A DNA stretch of 64,000 nt from positions 25,499 to 89,498 of the forward strand of contig CAKSKG010000009.1 in the NCBI GenBank assembly GCA_934464775.1, read 5' to 3'. Positions within the stretch are counted from its first letter, which is position 1; each line of letters begins with the position of its first letter. The stretch is from an uncultured Oscillospiraceae bacterium (GTDB taxonomy: Bacteria > Bacillota > Clostridia > Oscillospirales > Ruminococcaceae). The notes below the pieces were generated by a model. The model was not told the DNA's origin. It ran no database searches and saw only the letters and a program-made list of their open reading frames with translations. This document shows, one piece after another, positions 50,987 through 61,087 of this stretch. The position numbers and the translations under genes are program-made.

Positions 50987-52225
50987 TTAATCAACATACT
51001 TCTTTATGCAGAGAGTTGCATTGTGTCCGCCGAAGCCCAGGCTGTTTGTAAGAGCCGCATTGACGGTCATGTTTCTGTTGCCCTCTGTGCAGTAATCCAG
51101 ATCGCATTCGGGATCTGCGACCTTGTAGCCGACTGTGCGGTGAACGAAATCATCACGGCAGGAAAGAGCTGTAACGATCGCCTCAACGCTGCCTGCCGCA
51201 CCGAGAAGATGTCCTGTCATGGACTTTGTGGAGTTGATAACTACCTTGTTTGCAGCCTCGCCCAGAGCAAGCTTTACAGCCTTTGTCTCATACTTGTCGT
51301 TAAGACCCGTAGAAGTGCCGTGAGCGTTGATATAGTCGATATCCTCGGGCTTCAGACCTGCTTCTGTATAAGCAAGCTTCATGCCCTCTGCGGCAGCGTC
51401 TCCCTCGGGGGAAGGAGATGTCATGTGATAAGCGTCGCAGGTAGCACCGTAGCCTGCGATCTCTGCGTATATCTTTGCGCCTCTTGCCTTTGCGTGCTCA
51501 AGCTCTTCAAGCACCAGCATACCGCTGCCCTCGCCGAGAACGAAGCCGTTTCTTTCTGCGTCGAAAGGAATGGAGCAGCGCTCAAGGTCTGTTGAACGGG
51601 AAAGTGCCTTCATGTTGTTGAAGCCGCCCAGTGCGAATTCGCTTATGCAGGATTCGGAGCCGCCTGCAAGTGCAACATCAAGATAGCCGTCCTTGATCTT
51701 TCTGAAAGCCTCGCCTATGGAGTGTGTGGAAGAAGCGCAGGCTGTTGTTGTGCAGTAGTTTGCACCTCTGAAATTTGTGCGCATGGAAATAGTTCCCGCA
51801 GCCATATTGCCGATCATCATGGGGATATAGAATACGGAGATCCTTCCGGCACCCTTTTCAAGATACTTGGAATGCTCGGAAAGGGTAAGATCAAGTCCGC
51901 CGATGCCTACGCCGCAGATAACGCCTGCACGGTAAGGATCAATGTCTTCAAACCTGCTGCCCGCATCATCGAGAGCGTCAAGAGCAGCCGTTACCGCAAA
52001 CTGTGTGAAGCGGTCCATTCTCTTGGCTTCCTTTTTCTCAATGCGCTTTTCGGGGTCAAAATCATTTACGGAAGCAGCGATCTTCACCTCAAAGCTTTCG
52101 CTTACTCTGTCTCCGAGATAGGAAAATCCCGTCTTGTTAGCCTTGATATTGCCGTAAAATTCATCTATTGTATTGCCTATGGGAGAAACAACGCCCATGC
52201 CTGTGATAACTACTCTTTTTGACAT
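50987..52225 (-). CDS. fabF: 3-oxoacyl-ACP synthase II
   Basis: 412 residues, condensing enzyme with Cys-His-His: CTTTACASSTHSIGEAF, INAHGTSTGLND, and STKSMTGHLLGAAGSVEA. Elongates acyl-ACP with malonyl-ACP. VVITGMGVVSPIGNT starts the protein. Confidence 0.96.
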   Translation of the reverse strand: MSKRVVITGMGVVSPIGNTIDEFYGNIKANKTGFSYLGDRVSESFEVKIAASVNDFDPEKRIEKKEAKRMDRFTQFAVTAALDALDDAGSRFEDIDPYRAGVICGVGIGGLDLTLSEHSKYLEKGAGRISVFYIPMMIGNMAAGTISMRTNFRGANYCTTTACASSTHSIGEAFRKIKDGYLDVALAGGSESCISEFALGGFNNMKALSRSTDLERCSIPFDAERNGFVLGEGSGMLVLEELEHAKARGAKIYAEIAGYGATCDAYHMTSPSPEGDAAAEGMKLAYTEAGLKPEDIDYINAHGTSTGLNDKYETKAVKLALGEAANKVVINSTKSMTGHLLGAAGSVEAIVTALSCRDDFVHRTVGYKVADPECDLDYCTEGNRNMTVNAALTNSLGFGGHNATLCIKKYVD

Positions 52226-52268
52226 ACTACCAGCCTTTCGTCTGTAAAAAATAATAACAAAAATAAAA

Positions 52269-53015
52269 TTACATCATAAGTCCGCCCGAGATCTCAATGA
52301 CCTGACCCGTTACATAGGAAGCGTCATCGGAAGCAAGGAAAGATACAACGCCTGCGATCTCGTCGGCTGTGCCGTATCTCTTCATTGCGATAAGCTCGAG
52401 CATCTTGTTTCTCTGCTCCTCTGTGAGCTTGTCTGTCATGGGAGTCTTGATAAATCCGGGAGCCACCGCATTTGCAGTGATGCCTCTGGAGCCAAGCTCC
52501 TTTGCAACTGTCTTTGTCATGCCGACGATAGCTGCCTTTGTGGCGGAATAATTTATCTGACCGGGGTTTCCGTAAAGTCCAGCCACTGAAGCAAGGCTGA
52601 TTATCCTGCCCGACTTCTGGCGCATCATCACGCTGCCCACCAGCTTCATCATATTGAACACGCTCTTCTGATTTACAGCGACCACCAGATCGTACTGCTC
52701 CTCGGGCATTCTTGCCATAAGACCGTCACGGGTGATGCCTGCGTTGTTTACCAGACAGTCGATCGTGCCGAAGCGTGCCTTTATCTTCTTTACCATTTCC
52801 TCGCAGTCGGAATACTTTGATACGTCTGCAATGAATATCTCGGCTTCAACGCCAAGCTCTCTTATCTTATCGGCGATGTCGTTGTTCTCGAACATTGCCT
52901 CGCTGATATCGTTAAGTGCTATATTGTAGCCGTCCTTTGCGAGACGGAGTGCGATAGCTGCGCCGATTCCTCTTGCGGAACCTGTGATGACTGCTGTTTT
53001 AGCCATTTTATCCAA
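52269..53015 (-). CDS. fabG: 3-oxoacyl-ACP reductase
   Basis: 248 residues, short-chain dehydrogenase. NADPH loop ITGSARGIGAAIAL, NNAGITRDGLMARM, catalytic Ser-Tyr-Lys in SLASVAGLYGNPGQINYSATKAA. C-terminal GQVIEISGGLMM typical of FabG. Confidence 0.95.
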   Translation of the reverse strand: MDKMAKTAVITGSARGIGAAIALRLAKDGYNIALNDISEAMFENNDIADKIRELGVEAEIFIADVSKYSDCEEMVKKIKARFGTIDCLVNNAGITRDGLMARMPEEQYDLVVAVNQKSVFNMMKLVGSVMMRQKSGRIISLASVAGLYGNPGQINYSATKAAIVGMTKTVAKELGSRGITANAVAPGFIKTPMTDKLTEEQRNKMLELIAMKRYGTADEIAGVVSFLASDDASYVTGQVIEISGGLMM

Positions 53016-53032
53016 TCCTTTCGGTGATATTA

Positions 53033-53965
53033 TCAGAATTCAACATTAAGAAGCTTTCCCGCTTCCGCAAACATTTCCTCGATGATCTCCTTGCAGGGCT
53101 TGATATCCTTTACCATGCCTGCGATAAGACCGCAGAGGAACGAGCCTTCTTCAAGATTTCCGTCCTGAACAGCCTTTCTCAGCGAACCGAGAGTGATCTT
53201 CTCAAACTCGTCGGGAGTGATGGAGCCGTCCATTTCGCCGCCTGCAAGACGCTTTGAAAACTTGGTTTTCAGGTTGCGGCAGGGGTGACCTGTTGTGCGG
53301 CCAGTTACAACATTATCGGTATCCTTTGCATCAACAACGAGCTGCTTGTATACGGGATTTATCTGCACTTCATCGGAAGCAAGGAAGCGTGTTCCCACCT
53401 GAACGCCCTCTGCGCCCAGCATGAATGAAGCTGCGATTCCTCTTCCGTCGGCAATGCCGCCTGCTGCGATAACGGGGATAGAAAGTGCGTCAACCGTCTG
53501 GGGAACGAGACACATAGTAGTGTTCTCACCGATATGGCCGCCCGATTCGGTGCCCTCTGCAACGACTGCATCAGCGCCTGCCCTTTCCATTCTCTTTGCG
53601 AGAGCAACGGAGGGGATAACGGGAATTACCTTTATTCCCGCTTCTTTCCATGCAGGAATGTATTTTCCGGGATTGCCTGCGCCTGTTGTTACAACATGAA
53701 CGCCCTCTTCAATGACCAGCTTTGCAAGCTCCTCCGCATTGGGAGACATGAGCATGATGTTCACGCCGAAGGGCTTGTCTGTGAGAGTCTTGCAGCGGCG
53801 GATCTGCTCACGGAGATAATCAATGGGAGCGCTTCCGCCTGCAATGATTCCCAGTCCGCCTGCATTCGATACGGCAGCGGCGAGAGTGCTTTCTGCGATC
53901 CACGCCATACCGCCCTGCATAATGGGGTATCTTGTTCCGAGGATCTCTGTAACTCTGTTAGTCAT
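53033..53965 (-). CDS. fabK: Enoyl-ACP reductase II (FMN-dependent)
   Basis: 310 residues, TIM-barrel flavoprotein of the nitronate monooxygenase-like group. YPIMQGGMAWIAESTLAAAVSNAGGLG, PFGVNIML, AEGTESGGHIGENTT and GGIADGRGIAASFMLGAEGVQVGTRF. Placement inside the fab cluster makes it FabK, not nitronate monooxygenase; no fabI is present. Start ATG 53965 with AAAGGA ahead. Confidence 0.93.
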   Translation of the reverse strand: MTNRVTEILGTRYPIMQGGMAWIAESTLAAAVSNAGGLGIIAGGSAPIDYLREQIRRCKTLTDKPFGVNIMLMSPNAEELAKLVIEEGVHVVTTGAGNPGKYIPAWKEAGIKVIPVIPSVALAKRMERAGADAVVAEGTESGGHIGENTTMCLVPQTVDALSIPVIAAGGIADGRGIAASFMLGAEGVQVGTRFLASDEVQINPVYKQLVVDAKDTDNVVTGRTTGHPCRNLKTKFSKRLAGGEMDGSITPDEFEKITLGSLRKAVQDGNLEEGSFLCGLIAGMVKDIKPCKEIIEEMFAEAGKLLNVEF

Positions 53966-53988
53966 AATCAATTTCCTTTCAAAACAAA

Positions 53989-54984
53989 TCAATATTCAAA
54001 GATGACCGAACCCAGTGTAAGACCTGCGCCGAAGCCTACCATGCAGACCTTGTCGCCTCTCTTTATTCTTCCGCTGTGAACAGCCTCGTCAAAAGCTATG
54101 GGAATAGAAGCACTGGAAGTATTGCCGTGCTTGTCAAGAGTTACCACGAACTTGTCCATGGAAACGCCCAGATTCTTTGCGGCAGTCTCGATTATTCTGA
54201 CATTCGCCTGATGAGGAACGAAAACGTCGATATCCTCAACGGGAAGCTCTATCTTTGCGGCTGCATTTGATGCTGCCGTGGCAAGAGCCTTTGTTGCGAA
54301 CTTGTATACTTCCTTGCCGTCCTGAACGATGTATTTGTGAGTGATATTGGGGTCTGTGCCGTCCTCCACCGTGAATCTGTCCTCGGTCATGAATGCATTT
54401 GAAGCAGCATCGCCCTTGCAGTAAAGGAACTTTGCGCCGTTTCCGTCTGCGGAGAGCCAGCTTGTGAACATCTTGTCGCTCTTTTCAAGAACAACAGCGG
54501 CAGCGCCGTCGCCGAAAAGAACGCAGGTTGTGCGGTCTTCAAAGTTGGTTATTCTGGAAAGATTCTCGTTTGCAACAACGAGAACGTATTTAAGTGAATC
54601 GTCCGTCATGAGATATCTCATAGCCACGTCCATGCCGTAAACAAAGCCGGAGCAGGCAGCTCCGATATCCATGCAGGCAGAACCCACAGCTCCGATCTCA
54701 CGCTGGATAAGACAAGCCATTGAGGGAGTATGGAAATCGGCGGTAATGGTAGCGTCGATGATAAGACCGATCTGAGAAGCCTCAATGCCTGCGTCGCTTA
54801 TTGCATTCTTTGCAGCCTGAGCGCCCATATACCATGTAGGCTCGCCGTTGGACATACGTCTTTCCCTGATGCCTGTGCGTGTAATGATCCATTCATCGCT
54901 TGTCTCAACGATCTTTGACATCATTTCGTTTGTTACAGTATTGACGGGAGAATAGCTTCCCGTTCCCAGAATATTTACACCCAT
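53989..54984 (-). CDS. fabH: 3-oxoacyl-ACP synthase III
   Basis: 331 residues. Starts chain synthesis from acetyl-CoA (or branched primers) and malonyl-ACP. Cys in IGAACSGFVYGMDVA, His in VPHQANVRIIE, Asn in KHGNTSSASIPIA. Start ATG 54984 with GGAGG ahead; the frame runs on to 55041 without a site. First gene of the operon, whose promoter faces that of fabD. Confidence 0.95.
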   Translation of the reverse strand: MGVNILGTGSYSPVNTVTNEMMSKIVETSDEWIITRTGIRERRMSNGEPTWYMGAQAAKNAISDAGIEASQIGLIIDATITADFHTPSMACLIQREIGAVGSACMDIGAACSGFVYGMDVAMRYLMTDDSLKYVLVVANENLSRITNFEDRTTCVLFGDGAAAVVLEKSDKMFTSWLSADGNGAKFLYCKGDAASNAFMTEDRFTVEDGTDPNITHKYIVQDGKEVYKFATKALATAASNAAAKIELPVEDIDVFVPHQANVRIIETAAKNLGVSMDKFVVTLDKHGNTSSASIPIAFDEAVHSGRIKRGDKVCMVGFGAGLTLGSVIFEY

Positions 54985-55043
54985 TAAAAATTTTCCTCCG
55001 ATTATATTGTAATTTTTCTTACTATATGTTATAATTATCATTG

Positions 55044-55069
55044 TTGATACGCATAAAAAAGCGCATCAA
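55044..55069. promoter_or_regulatory. Palindrome in the fabH leader, possible operator
   Basis: TTGATACGC, 8 nt (ATAAAAAA), GCGCATCAA: an inverted repeat with one mismatch, 60 nt before fabH and just after the transcription start. It does not match FapR or FabT sites that I know. It could also be an mRNA hairpin. Confidence 0.4.
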
Positions 55070-55097
55070 AGTATCGGCACAGCAATGCCTATTATCT

Positions 55098-55127
55098 ATT
55101 TTAATATAAACCAAGGCTGTTTGTCAA
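55098..55127 (-). promoter_or_regulatory. Promoter of the fab-acc operon
   Basis: Minus strand: TTGACA, 18 nt, TAAAAT, about 110 nt before fabH. Confidence 0.6.
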
Positions 55128-55249
55128 CAATTTTTCCGCATTTTTCATAAGGTTTTATATAAATCTTTTTAATGATACGGAAAGTTTATTTAATATAGTT
55201 AATACAATCTGTATATTTATGCGATATACTATTATAAATGGAGGATATT

Positions 55250-56173
55250 ATGTCAAAAACAGTATTTTTATTTTCGGGTCAGGGCAGCCAGTATGCAGGC
55301 ATGGGCGCAGAGCTTATGGACAGATATGCCGAGGCAAAGGCAGTATTTGATGAAGCTTCCGAGGTCCTGGGCTTTGACCTTGCGGACAAGTGCAGAAACG
55401 CAGACGAAGCGGAGCTTGCAAAAACAGTGATCTCCCAGCCTGCGATCATGGCGGTATCTCTTGCGGCTTATGAGGCAATGAAAGCAAACGGCATCGAAGC
55501 TTCCGCAGCGGCAGGTCATTCACTGGGCGAATATGCGGCAATGACAGCTTCGGGAATGCTCTCCCGCAGCGAAGCTTTCAAGGTGATAAAGGCCCGCTCC
55601 GAAGCTATGCAGAAAGCAGCCGAGTCCTCCGACGGTGCAATGTGCGCCGTTATCGGAAAGGATCTCTCCTCCGTTGAAGCCGTTTGCGCCGAGACAGAGG
55701 GCTATGTAACTCCCGTAAACTACAATTCCGCAGCACAGATCGTTATTGCAGGCGAAAAGAAAGCAGTTGAAGCCGCAGCGGCAAAATTTGCCGAAAACGG
55801 ACTTCGCACTGCCATGCTCAAGGTAACGGCAGCTTTCCATTCAAAGCTTATGCAGCCTGCGGCAGATGAATTCTATGAGAAGATCAAGGACGTGCAGTTT
55901 GCAAAGCCCGAGATAGATTTCTATTCAAACATCACGGGAAATGTCCTCGATGATTTTGACAATATCCCCGAAAAGCTTGCAAAGCACATCGTTTCCCCCG
56001 TAAGATTCACCGACGAGCTTAACAATATGGCAGCGGCAGGCTATGACCGCTTCATCGAGCTTGGCCCCAACAAGGTGCTTTCGGGTCTTGTAAAGAAAAC
56101 ATTAAAGGGCGTTTCGATATACAACATCGAAAACAACGCAACTCTCGATAAATTCCTTGAGGAAAATAAGTAA
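55250..56173 (+). CDS. fabD: Malonyl-CoA:ACP transacylase
   Basis: 307 residues. FLFSGQGSQYAGMG, catalytic Ser in AGHSLGEYAAM, His in AAFHSKLMQPA, QPAIMAVSLAA. It supplies malonyl-ACP to the fab enzymes and is placed divergently from fabH. GGAGG stands 8 nt before ATG 55250; the frame also opens 12 bp earlier without a site. aroE follows by 15 bp. Confidence 0.95.
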   Translation: MSKTVFLFSGQGSQYAGMGAELMDRYAEAKAVFDEASEVLGFDLADKCRNADEAELAKTVISQPAIMAVSLAAYEAMKANGIEASAAAGHSLGEYAAMTASGMLSRSEAFKVIKARSEAMQKAAESSDGAMCAVIGKDLSSVEAVCAETEGYVTPVNYNSAAQIVIAGEKKAVEAAAAKFAENGLRTAMLKVTAAFHSKLMQPAADEFYEKIKDVQFAKPEIDFYSNITGNVLDDFDNIPEKLAKHIVSPVRFTDELNNMAAAGYDRFIELGPNKVLSGLVKKTLKGVSIYNIENNATLDKFLEENK

Positions 56174-56188
56174 TAAGAAGGTATTGTC

Positions 56189-57049
56189 ATGAAGCATTAT
56201 TCAATTCTGGGCTATCCGCTGAAGCACACTATGTCGCCGCCGATACACAAGCGCTTATTTGAGCTTTCGGGCGTTTCCGACTATGATTATACAATAAAGG
56301 AGATCCCCGCAGAGGAGCTTAAAGAGCGTTCTCCCGAGCTGCTGGCGCTGGACGGCTTCAATATCACTATCCCCCACAAGATCAACATCATCGAATATCT
56401 TGACGAGCTGGACGCTTCCGCAAAGCGCTACAATTCCGTAAACTGCGTTGCTGTCAAGGACGGCAGGCATATCGGCTACAACACCGACTGCGACGGATTT
56501 CTCCGCTCACTTACGGCTGCGGGAGCTTCACTGAACGGACGTGTTCTCCAGTGCGGCTGCGGCGGCGTCGGAAGAATGATCGCCATTGAAGCTGTACGTG
56601 CAGGCGCAGATCTTACGATATCCGTTCCCAAGGAATTCCGTGATACCGTTGATCCCGTTATCGAATATGCAAAAAAGAACAATTGCAGCGGCAAGATCAC
56701 AGTGATCTGCCCCGACAATGCGGAAAATGTTCTTGATAATGCGGAGGGCGATTTTGACCTGCTCATCAACGCATCTCCCGTGGGAATGTTCCCCAAGGTC
56801 GATGCCTGCCCCGTTTCCGAGGACGTTATCGCACGCTGCGGCTTTGTTTTCGATGTTATCTACAATCCCGAGGAAACAAAGCTTATCCGCACCGCAAAGG
56901 CTCACGGCATAAAGACTCTGGGCGGCATGGCTATGCTGGTATGGCAGGCTGTTGTGGCTCATGAATACTGGGACGGCTCCACCTATGACGACAAGGACAT
57001 AGATCAGCTCGTTGCGGATATGCACAAGCTTATGAATGAAAAGAAGTAA
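56189..57049 (+). CDS. aroE: Shikimate dehydrogenase
   Basis: 286 residues. Reduces 3-dehydroshikimate with NADPH. Shikimate-site motifs SILGYPLKHTMSPPIH, FNITIPHK (catalytic Lys), NTDCDGF (Asp), Rossmann loop LQCGCGGVGRMIAIEA, ASPVGMFP and GMAMLVWQA. The second Gly-rich position reads GCGGVG, usual GAGGAA. Cotranscribed with fabD (15 bp) without obvious functional link. Confidence 0.93.
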   Translation: MKHYSILGYPLKHTMSPPIHKRLFELSGVSDYDYTIKEIPAEELKERSPELLALDGFNITIPHKINIIEYLDELDASAKRYNSVNCVAVKDGRHIGYNTDCDGFLRSLTAAGASLNGRVLQCGCGGVGRMIAIEAVRAGADLTISVPKEFRDTVDPVIEYAKKNNCSGKITVICPDNAENVLDNAEGDFDLLINASPVGMFPKVDACPVSEDVIARCGFVFDVIYNPEETKLIRTAKAHGIKTLGGMAMLVWQAVVAHEYWDGSTYDDKDIDQLVADMHKLMNEKK

Positions 57050-57187
57050 TATTACGCTTTTTTGCGGCGGAATGGCTGAACGGTCATTCCGCCGCTCTGC
57101 GTTTTGTGTCACTCCCCGAAAAACGGCATATAATGAGCTGTGGGGCAATTGCCCACGTAAACAAAAACACAGGGAGGATACAACGCT

Positions 57188-58045
57188 ATGCCAACCTTTT
57201 ACAATCAGGCAACGCTTTCATACAGAGGCGGCGCCACAAATTCAAATATAGTTTCGGGCGAAGTCATCGGCACACTGAGAGCCGCAAAGACAGCCGTTAC
57301 GGACACATACGGAAGAGATTCCGTTGTGACCTATATCGTCAGCATCGTGAACACGGGTGCAACCGCTTATACGGGACTTACCCTCACCGATGATCTGGGC
57401 AGATATACCCTTGACGAAGCCGAGGTCGTTCCTCTGACTTATGTTCCCGGGTCGCTGCACTATTATGTAAACGGCGATATCACAACAACACTTCCCGAGA
57501 TAACCTCCCAGTCTCCCCTGTCGCTTACGGGTATAACCGTTCCCGCAGGCGGCTCGGCAGCTCTGGTATATTCGGCGGAGATAAACGGCTACGCTCCCCT
57601 TGAAGCAGGCTCCGTTATAACAAACACTGCCGTGATAAGCGGCGGACAGCTTGCGGAAAGCATCGAAGCCTCCGAAACGATAACCGTAAATACAGGCTCG
57701 CTGCTCACTATCACAAAGTCGATATATCCCAATGTCGTAAGCGAAAACGGCAGAGTGACCTATACTTTCGTTATCCAAAACTCGGGCAATGAAGCAGCCG
57801 ACGCTTCGGCAGACCTTGTTGTCACCGATAATTTTGTTCCCGTGCTGAAAAACATCACCGTAACCTACAACGGCGCTGCATGGACAGAGGGCACAAACTA
57901 CGAATACAGCGAAACAACAGGCATTTTCAGAACGCTTGCAGGTCAGATAACAGTTCCCGCAGCCACATATACACGTGCTGCCGACAACAGTCTGATCGTT
58001 GAACCCGGCACAGCCGTAATAACGGTTTCCGGCAATATCAGCTGA
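57188..58045 (+). CDS. Protein with two DUF11-like beta-sandwich repeats
   Basis: 285 residues, no signal peptide or membrane segment. It begins MPTFYNQATLSYRGGATNSN and carries two repeats of the DUF11 type: one with VVTYIVSIVNTGATAYTGLTLTDDL, one with RVTYTFVIQNSGNEAADASADLVVTDNF. Such repeats usually occur in surface or coat proteins, yet this protein has no visible export signal. GGGAGG precedes the ATG by about 9 nt. Function unknown; proteins of this type recur in Clostridia. Confidence 0.75.
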   Translation: MPTFYNQATLSYRGGATNSNIVSGEVIGTLRAAKTAVTDTYGRDSVVTYIVSIVNTGATAYTGLTLTDDLGRYTLDEAEVVPLTYVPGSLHYYVNGDITTTLPEITSQSPLSLTGITVPAGGSAALVYSAEINGYAPLEAGSVITNTAVISGGQLAESIEASETITVNTGSLLTITKSIYPNVVSENGRVTYTFVIQNSGNEAADASADLVVTDNFVPVLKNITVTYNGAAWTEGTNYEYSETTGIFRTLAGQITVPAATYTRAADNSLIVEPGTAVITVSGNIS

Positions 58046-58060
58046 TAAGATAAAAGCATA

Positions 58061-58119
58061 AAAAAATGCTCCCACGGAAAGCGAAGAAATGATCTCCGCT
58101 CCCGAGGGAGCATTTTTAT
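58061..58119. terminator. Bidirectional terminator
   Basis: AAAATGCTCCC and GGGAGCATTTTT flank a 35-nt loop; between the DUF11-like gene and clpB. Confidence 0.7.
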
Positions 58120-58136
58120 TTTAACTGTTTGTCACA

Positions 58137-60737
58137 TCAATTGATAACAAGCTCGTTGTTCACGCAGTCAACTTTAAGCTCGGTATAAGGCGCAACATCT
58201 TCTGCGATAAGCTTCTTTGCAAGCATCGTCTCAAGATTTCTCTGGATAAATCTCTTGAGGGGTCTTGCGCCGTATACGGGATCGTAGCCGTTTTCGGCAA
58301 TGTATTCCTTTGCGGCATCGGATACGGATATCGTAAGCTGCTTGGACTTTAATCTTCTGCCGAGGTCGGCGATCATAAGGTCGATGATAGGATAAATCTC
58401 CTTCTTTGTCAGCGGCTTGTAGAATACGATCTCGTCCAGACGGTTCAGGAATTCGGGACGGAAGTGGGATTTAAGCAGCTTTTCAACATTCGCTCTTGCC
58501 TCGGGAGAGATCTCGTTGTTCTCGTCGATACCGTCAAGAATGATATCGGAGCCGAGGTTTGAGGTAAGAATGATGATAGTGTTCTTGAAGTCCACCGTTC
58601 TGCCCTGAGAATCGGTAACACGGCCGTCGTCCAGCACCTGTAACAGAATGTTGAACACATCGGGGTGAGCCTTTTCGACCTCATCGAACAGAACTACCGA
58701 GTAGGGCTTGCGGCGCACAGCCTCTGTGAGCTGACCGCCCTCCTCATAGCCAACATATCCCGGAGGCGCTCCGATCAGACGGCTGACGGAATGCTTCTCC
58801 ATGTATTCGGTCATATCAATGCGGACGATATTCTTTTCATCGTCAAACAGTGCCTGTGCAAGTGCCTTTGCAAGCTCGGTCTTGCCGACGCCCGTAGGTC
58901 CCATGAACAGGAACGAACCGATAGGTCTGTTGGGGTCCTGAATGCCTGCACGGCTGCGGAGTATTGCTTCGCTGACCTTTTCAACGGCTTCGTCCTGACC
59001 GATAACACGCTGATGAAGTGTATCATCAAGGTGGAGCAGCTTTTCACGCTCGCCCTCCATAAGCTTTGATACGGGGATACCCGTCCAGCGGCCCACGATC
59101 TTTGCGATCTCTTCATCTGTTACACGGTCACGGAGCAGGCTGCTGCCGCTGTTCTTGTCCTTTTCGGCTGCGGCTTCCGCTGCTTCCAGTTCCTTCTGGA
59201 GCTGGGGCAGCTTGCCGTATTTAAGCTCTGCCGCCTTATTCAGATCGTAATTGCGCTCTGCGTTTGCGATCTGTGCGTTTGTAGCTTCGATATCCTCACG
59301 GAGCTTCTGGAGCTTTGTGATAGATGATTTTTCGGAATCCCACTTTGCTTTCATCTCGGCAAATTCGGCTCTGAGGTCTGCAAGCTCCTTTCTTGTCTGC
59401 GCAAGCTCTTCCTGGGAAAGCTTGTCCTCTTCCTTTTTGAGGGCAGTTTCCTCGATCTCTTTCTGCATTATCTTTCTGGAGATCTCATCAAGCTCGGTAG
59501 GCATCGAATTCATTTCCGTATGGATAAGTGCGCACGCCTCATCAACAAGGTCGATAGCCTTATCGGGCAGGAAACGGTCTGTGATATATCTGTTGGAAAG
59601 AACAGCCGCTGTGATAAGTGCGGAGTCCTGTATCTTAACGCCGTGGAAAACCTCGTAGCGCTCTTTCAGACCTCTCAGTATAGTAATAGTATCCTCAACA
59701 TTAGGCTCGGGAACCATTACAGGCTGGAAACGTCTTTCAAGCGCAGGGTCCTTTTCGATGTACTGACGATACTCATTAAGAGTTGTTGCACCTATGCAGT
59801 GCAGCTCGCCTCTTGCCAGCATAGGCTTCAGCAGGTTGCCTGCGTCCATTGCGCCGTCGGTCTTGCCTGCGCCAACGATAGTGTGAAGCTCATCAATAAA
59901 GAGGATTATGCGTCCGTCGGACTTCTTGACTTCATTCAGTACAGCTTTCAGACGTTCCTCAAACTCGCCCCTGAACTTTGCGCCCGATATAAGCGCACCC
60001 ATATCAAGGGAGAACAGCTTGCGGTTTTTCAGATTATCGGGAACATCTCCCCTTACGATCCTCTGGGCAAGTCCCTCTGCGATAGCGGTCTTGCCGACGC
60101 CGGGTTCACCGATAAGAACGGGGTTGTTCTTGGTCTTACGGGAAAGGATACGGATAGCGTTTCTTATCTCGGTATCTCTGCCGATAACGGGGTCAAGCTT
60201 GTTGTTCTTTGCCAGCTCAACAAGATCCTGACCGTACTTTTTCAGCACATCGTAGGTATCCTCGGGAGAATCGGAGGTAACACGCTGATTGCCCCTTACC
60301 TCGGAAAGCGCCTTGAGGAAGCCGTTCTTTGTGATGCCGTAGGTCTTGAAAAGCTCCTTGACCTTATCGTCTGCGCTGTCGATAAGAGCGATAACAAAAT
60401 GCTCAACGGAAACGAACTCGTCGCCCATGCGCTTTGCTTCGCTTTCAGCTGCATTAAGCACCTTTTCGCAGTCGGTGGAGATATATACCGTGTTCATGTC
60501 ACGGCCGCTGCCCGTTACACGGGGGATAGCTTCAATAAGCTTCAATACGGAGTTTTTCATCATCTCGCAGTCAACGCCCGACTTGGTGAACAGCTGCGGG
60601 ATAAGTCCGTTATCCTGCGTCAGCAGCGCATAGAGCAGATGTGCGCAGGAAACATTCATATTCTGATACTCAACGGCAATGCTCTGAGCGGACTGGAGAG
60701 CGTCCATTGATTTCTTGGTAAGTTTGTTCATGTTCAT
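58137..60737 (-). CDS. clpB: ClpB disaggregase ATPase
   Basis: 866 residues. N-terminal Clp_N repeats (1-145), AAA-1 with GEPGVGKTAIAEG and DELHTIVGAG, a coiled-coil middle domain (about 410-530, ...ELAQTRKELADLRAEFAEM), AAA-2 with GPTGVGKTELAK, RIDMTEYMEKHSVSRLIGAPPGYVGYEEGG and a D2-small domain ending GARPLKRFIQR. With DnaK it resolves aggregates. AAGGAGG stands ahead of the ATG. No CIRCE lies in its leader; the perfect CIRCE in this window is 1.8 kb away, behind ssrA. Confidence 0.96.
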   Translation of the reverse strand: MNMNKLTKKSMDALQSAQSIAVEYQNMNVSCAHLLYALLTQDNGLIPQLFTKSGVDCEMMKNSVLKLIEAIPRVTGSGRDMNTVYISTDCEKVLNAAESEAKRMGDEFVSVEHFVIALIDSADDKVKELFKTYGITKNGFLKALSEVRGNQRVTSDSPEDTYDVLKKYGQDLVELAKNNKLDPVIGRDTEIRNAIRILSRKTKNNPVLIGEPGVGKTAIAEGLAQRIVRGDVPDNLKNRKLFSLDMGALISGAKFRGEFEERLKAVLNEVKKSDGRIILFIDELHTIVGAGKTDGAMDAGNLLKPMLARGELHCIGATTLNEYRQYIEKDPALERRFQPVMVPEPNVEDTITILRGLKERYEVFHGVKIQDSALITAAVLSNRYITDRFLPDKAIDLVDEACALIHTEMNSMPTELDEISRKIMQKEIEETALKKEEDKLSQEELAQTRKELADLRAEFAEMKAKWDSEKSSITKLQKLREDIEATNAQIANAERNYDLNKAAELKYGKLPQLQKELEAAEAAAEKDKNSGSSLLRDRVTDEEIAKIVGRWTGIPVSKLMEGEREKLLHLDDTLHQRVIGQDEAVEKVSEAILRSRAGIQDPNRPIGSFLFMGPTGVGKTELAKALAQALFDDEKNIVRIDMTEYMEKHSVSRLIGAPPGYVGYEEGGQLTEAVRRKPYSVVLFDEVEKAHPDVFNILLQVLDDGRVTDSQGRTVDFKNTIIILTSNLGSDIILDGIDENNEISPEARANVEKLLKSHFRPEFLNRLDEIVFYKPLTKKEIYPIIDLMIADLGRRLKSKQLTISVSDAAKEYIAENGYDPVYGARPLKRFIQRNLETMLAKKLIAEDVAPYTELKVDCVNNELVIN

Positions 60738-61087
60738 ATAGATTCCTCCTTAAAATTCGGAAATATCTGTCAGGATATTCTGTCGTCGGAAGCACCGATA
60801 AGCGGCAGGCCGCACATCATATGTTTCCGAATATATTGTAACACATCTCGGCTGAAAATGGAATATATTTTTCAGCGATTTCATTGTGCAATATAACGAT
60901 TTTACAAACGGCATTCATTATAATGCATAAAAATGCCCATTGTCATTCTGTCACATTCAACAATAATTTGTCGAATTTTGTCGGCTTATGTCACATCTTG
61001 GCGATATTGACCAATTGATATTATACGTGGCATATTATAAAATATTAATCGGAGAAAGCCGTCATAAATGAAAGGAAAATTATTGAT
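60738..61087. other. Divergent promoter region of clpB
   Basis: 350 bp without a gene. On the minus strand ATGACA, 18 nt, TATAAT (about 60930-60960) is a plausible clpB promoter. I find no CIRCE, CtsR heptads or repeat here. Confidence 0.35.
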
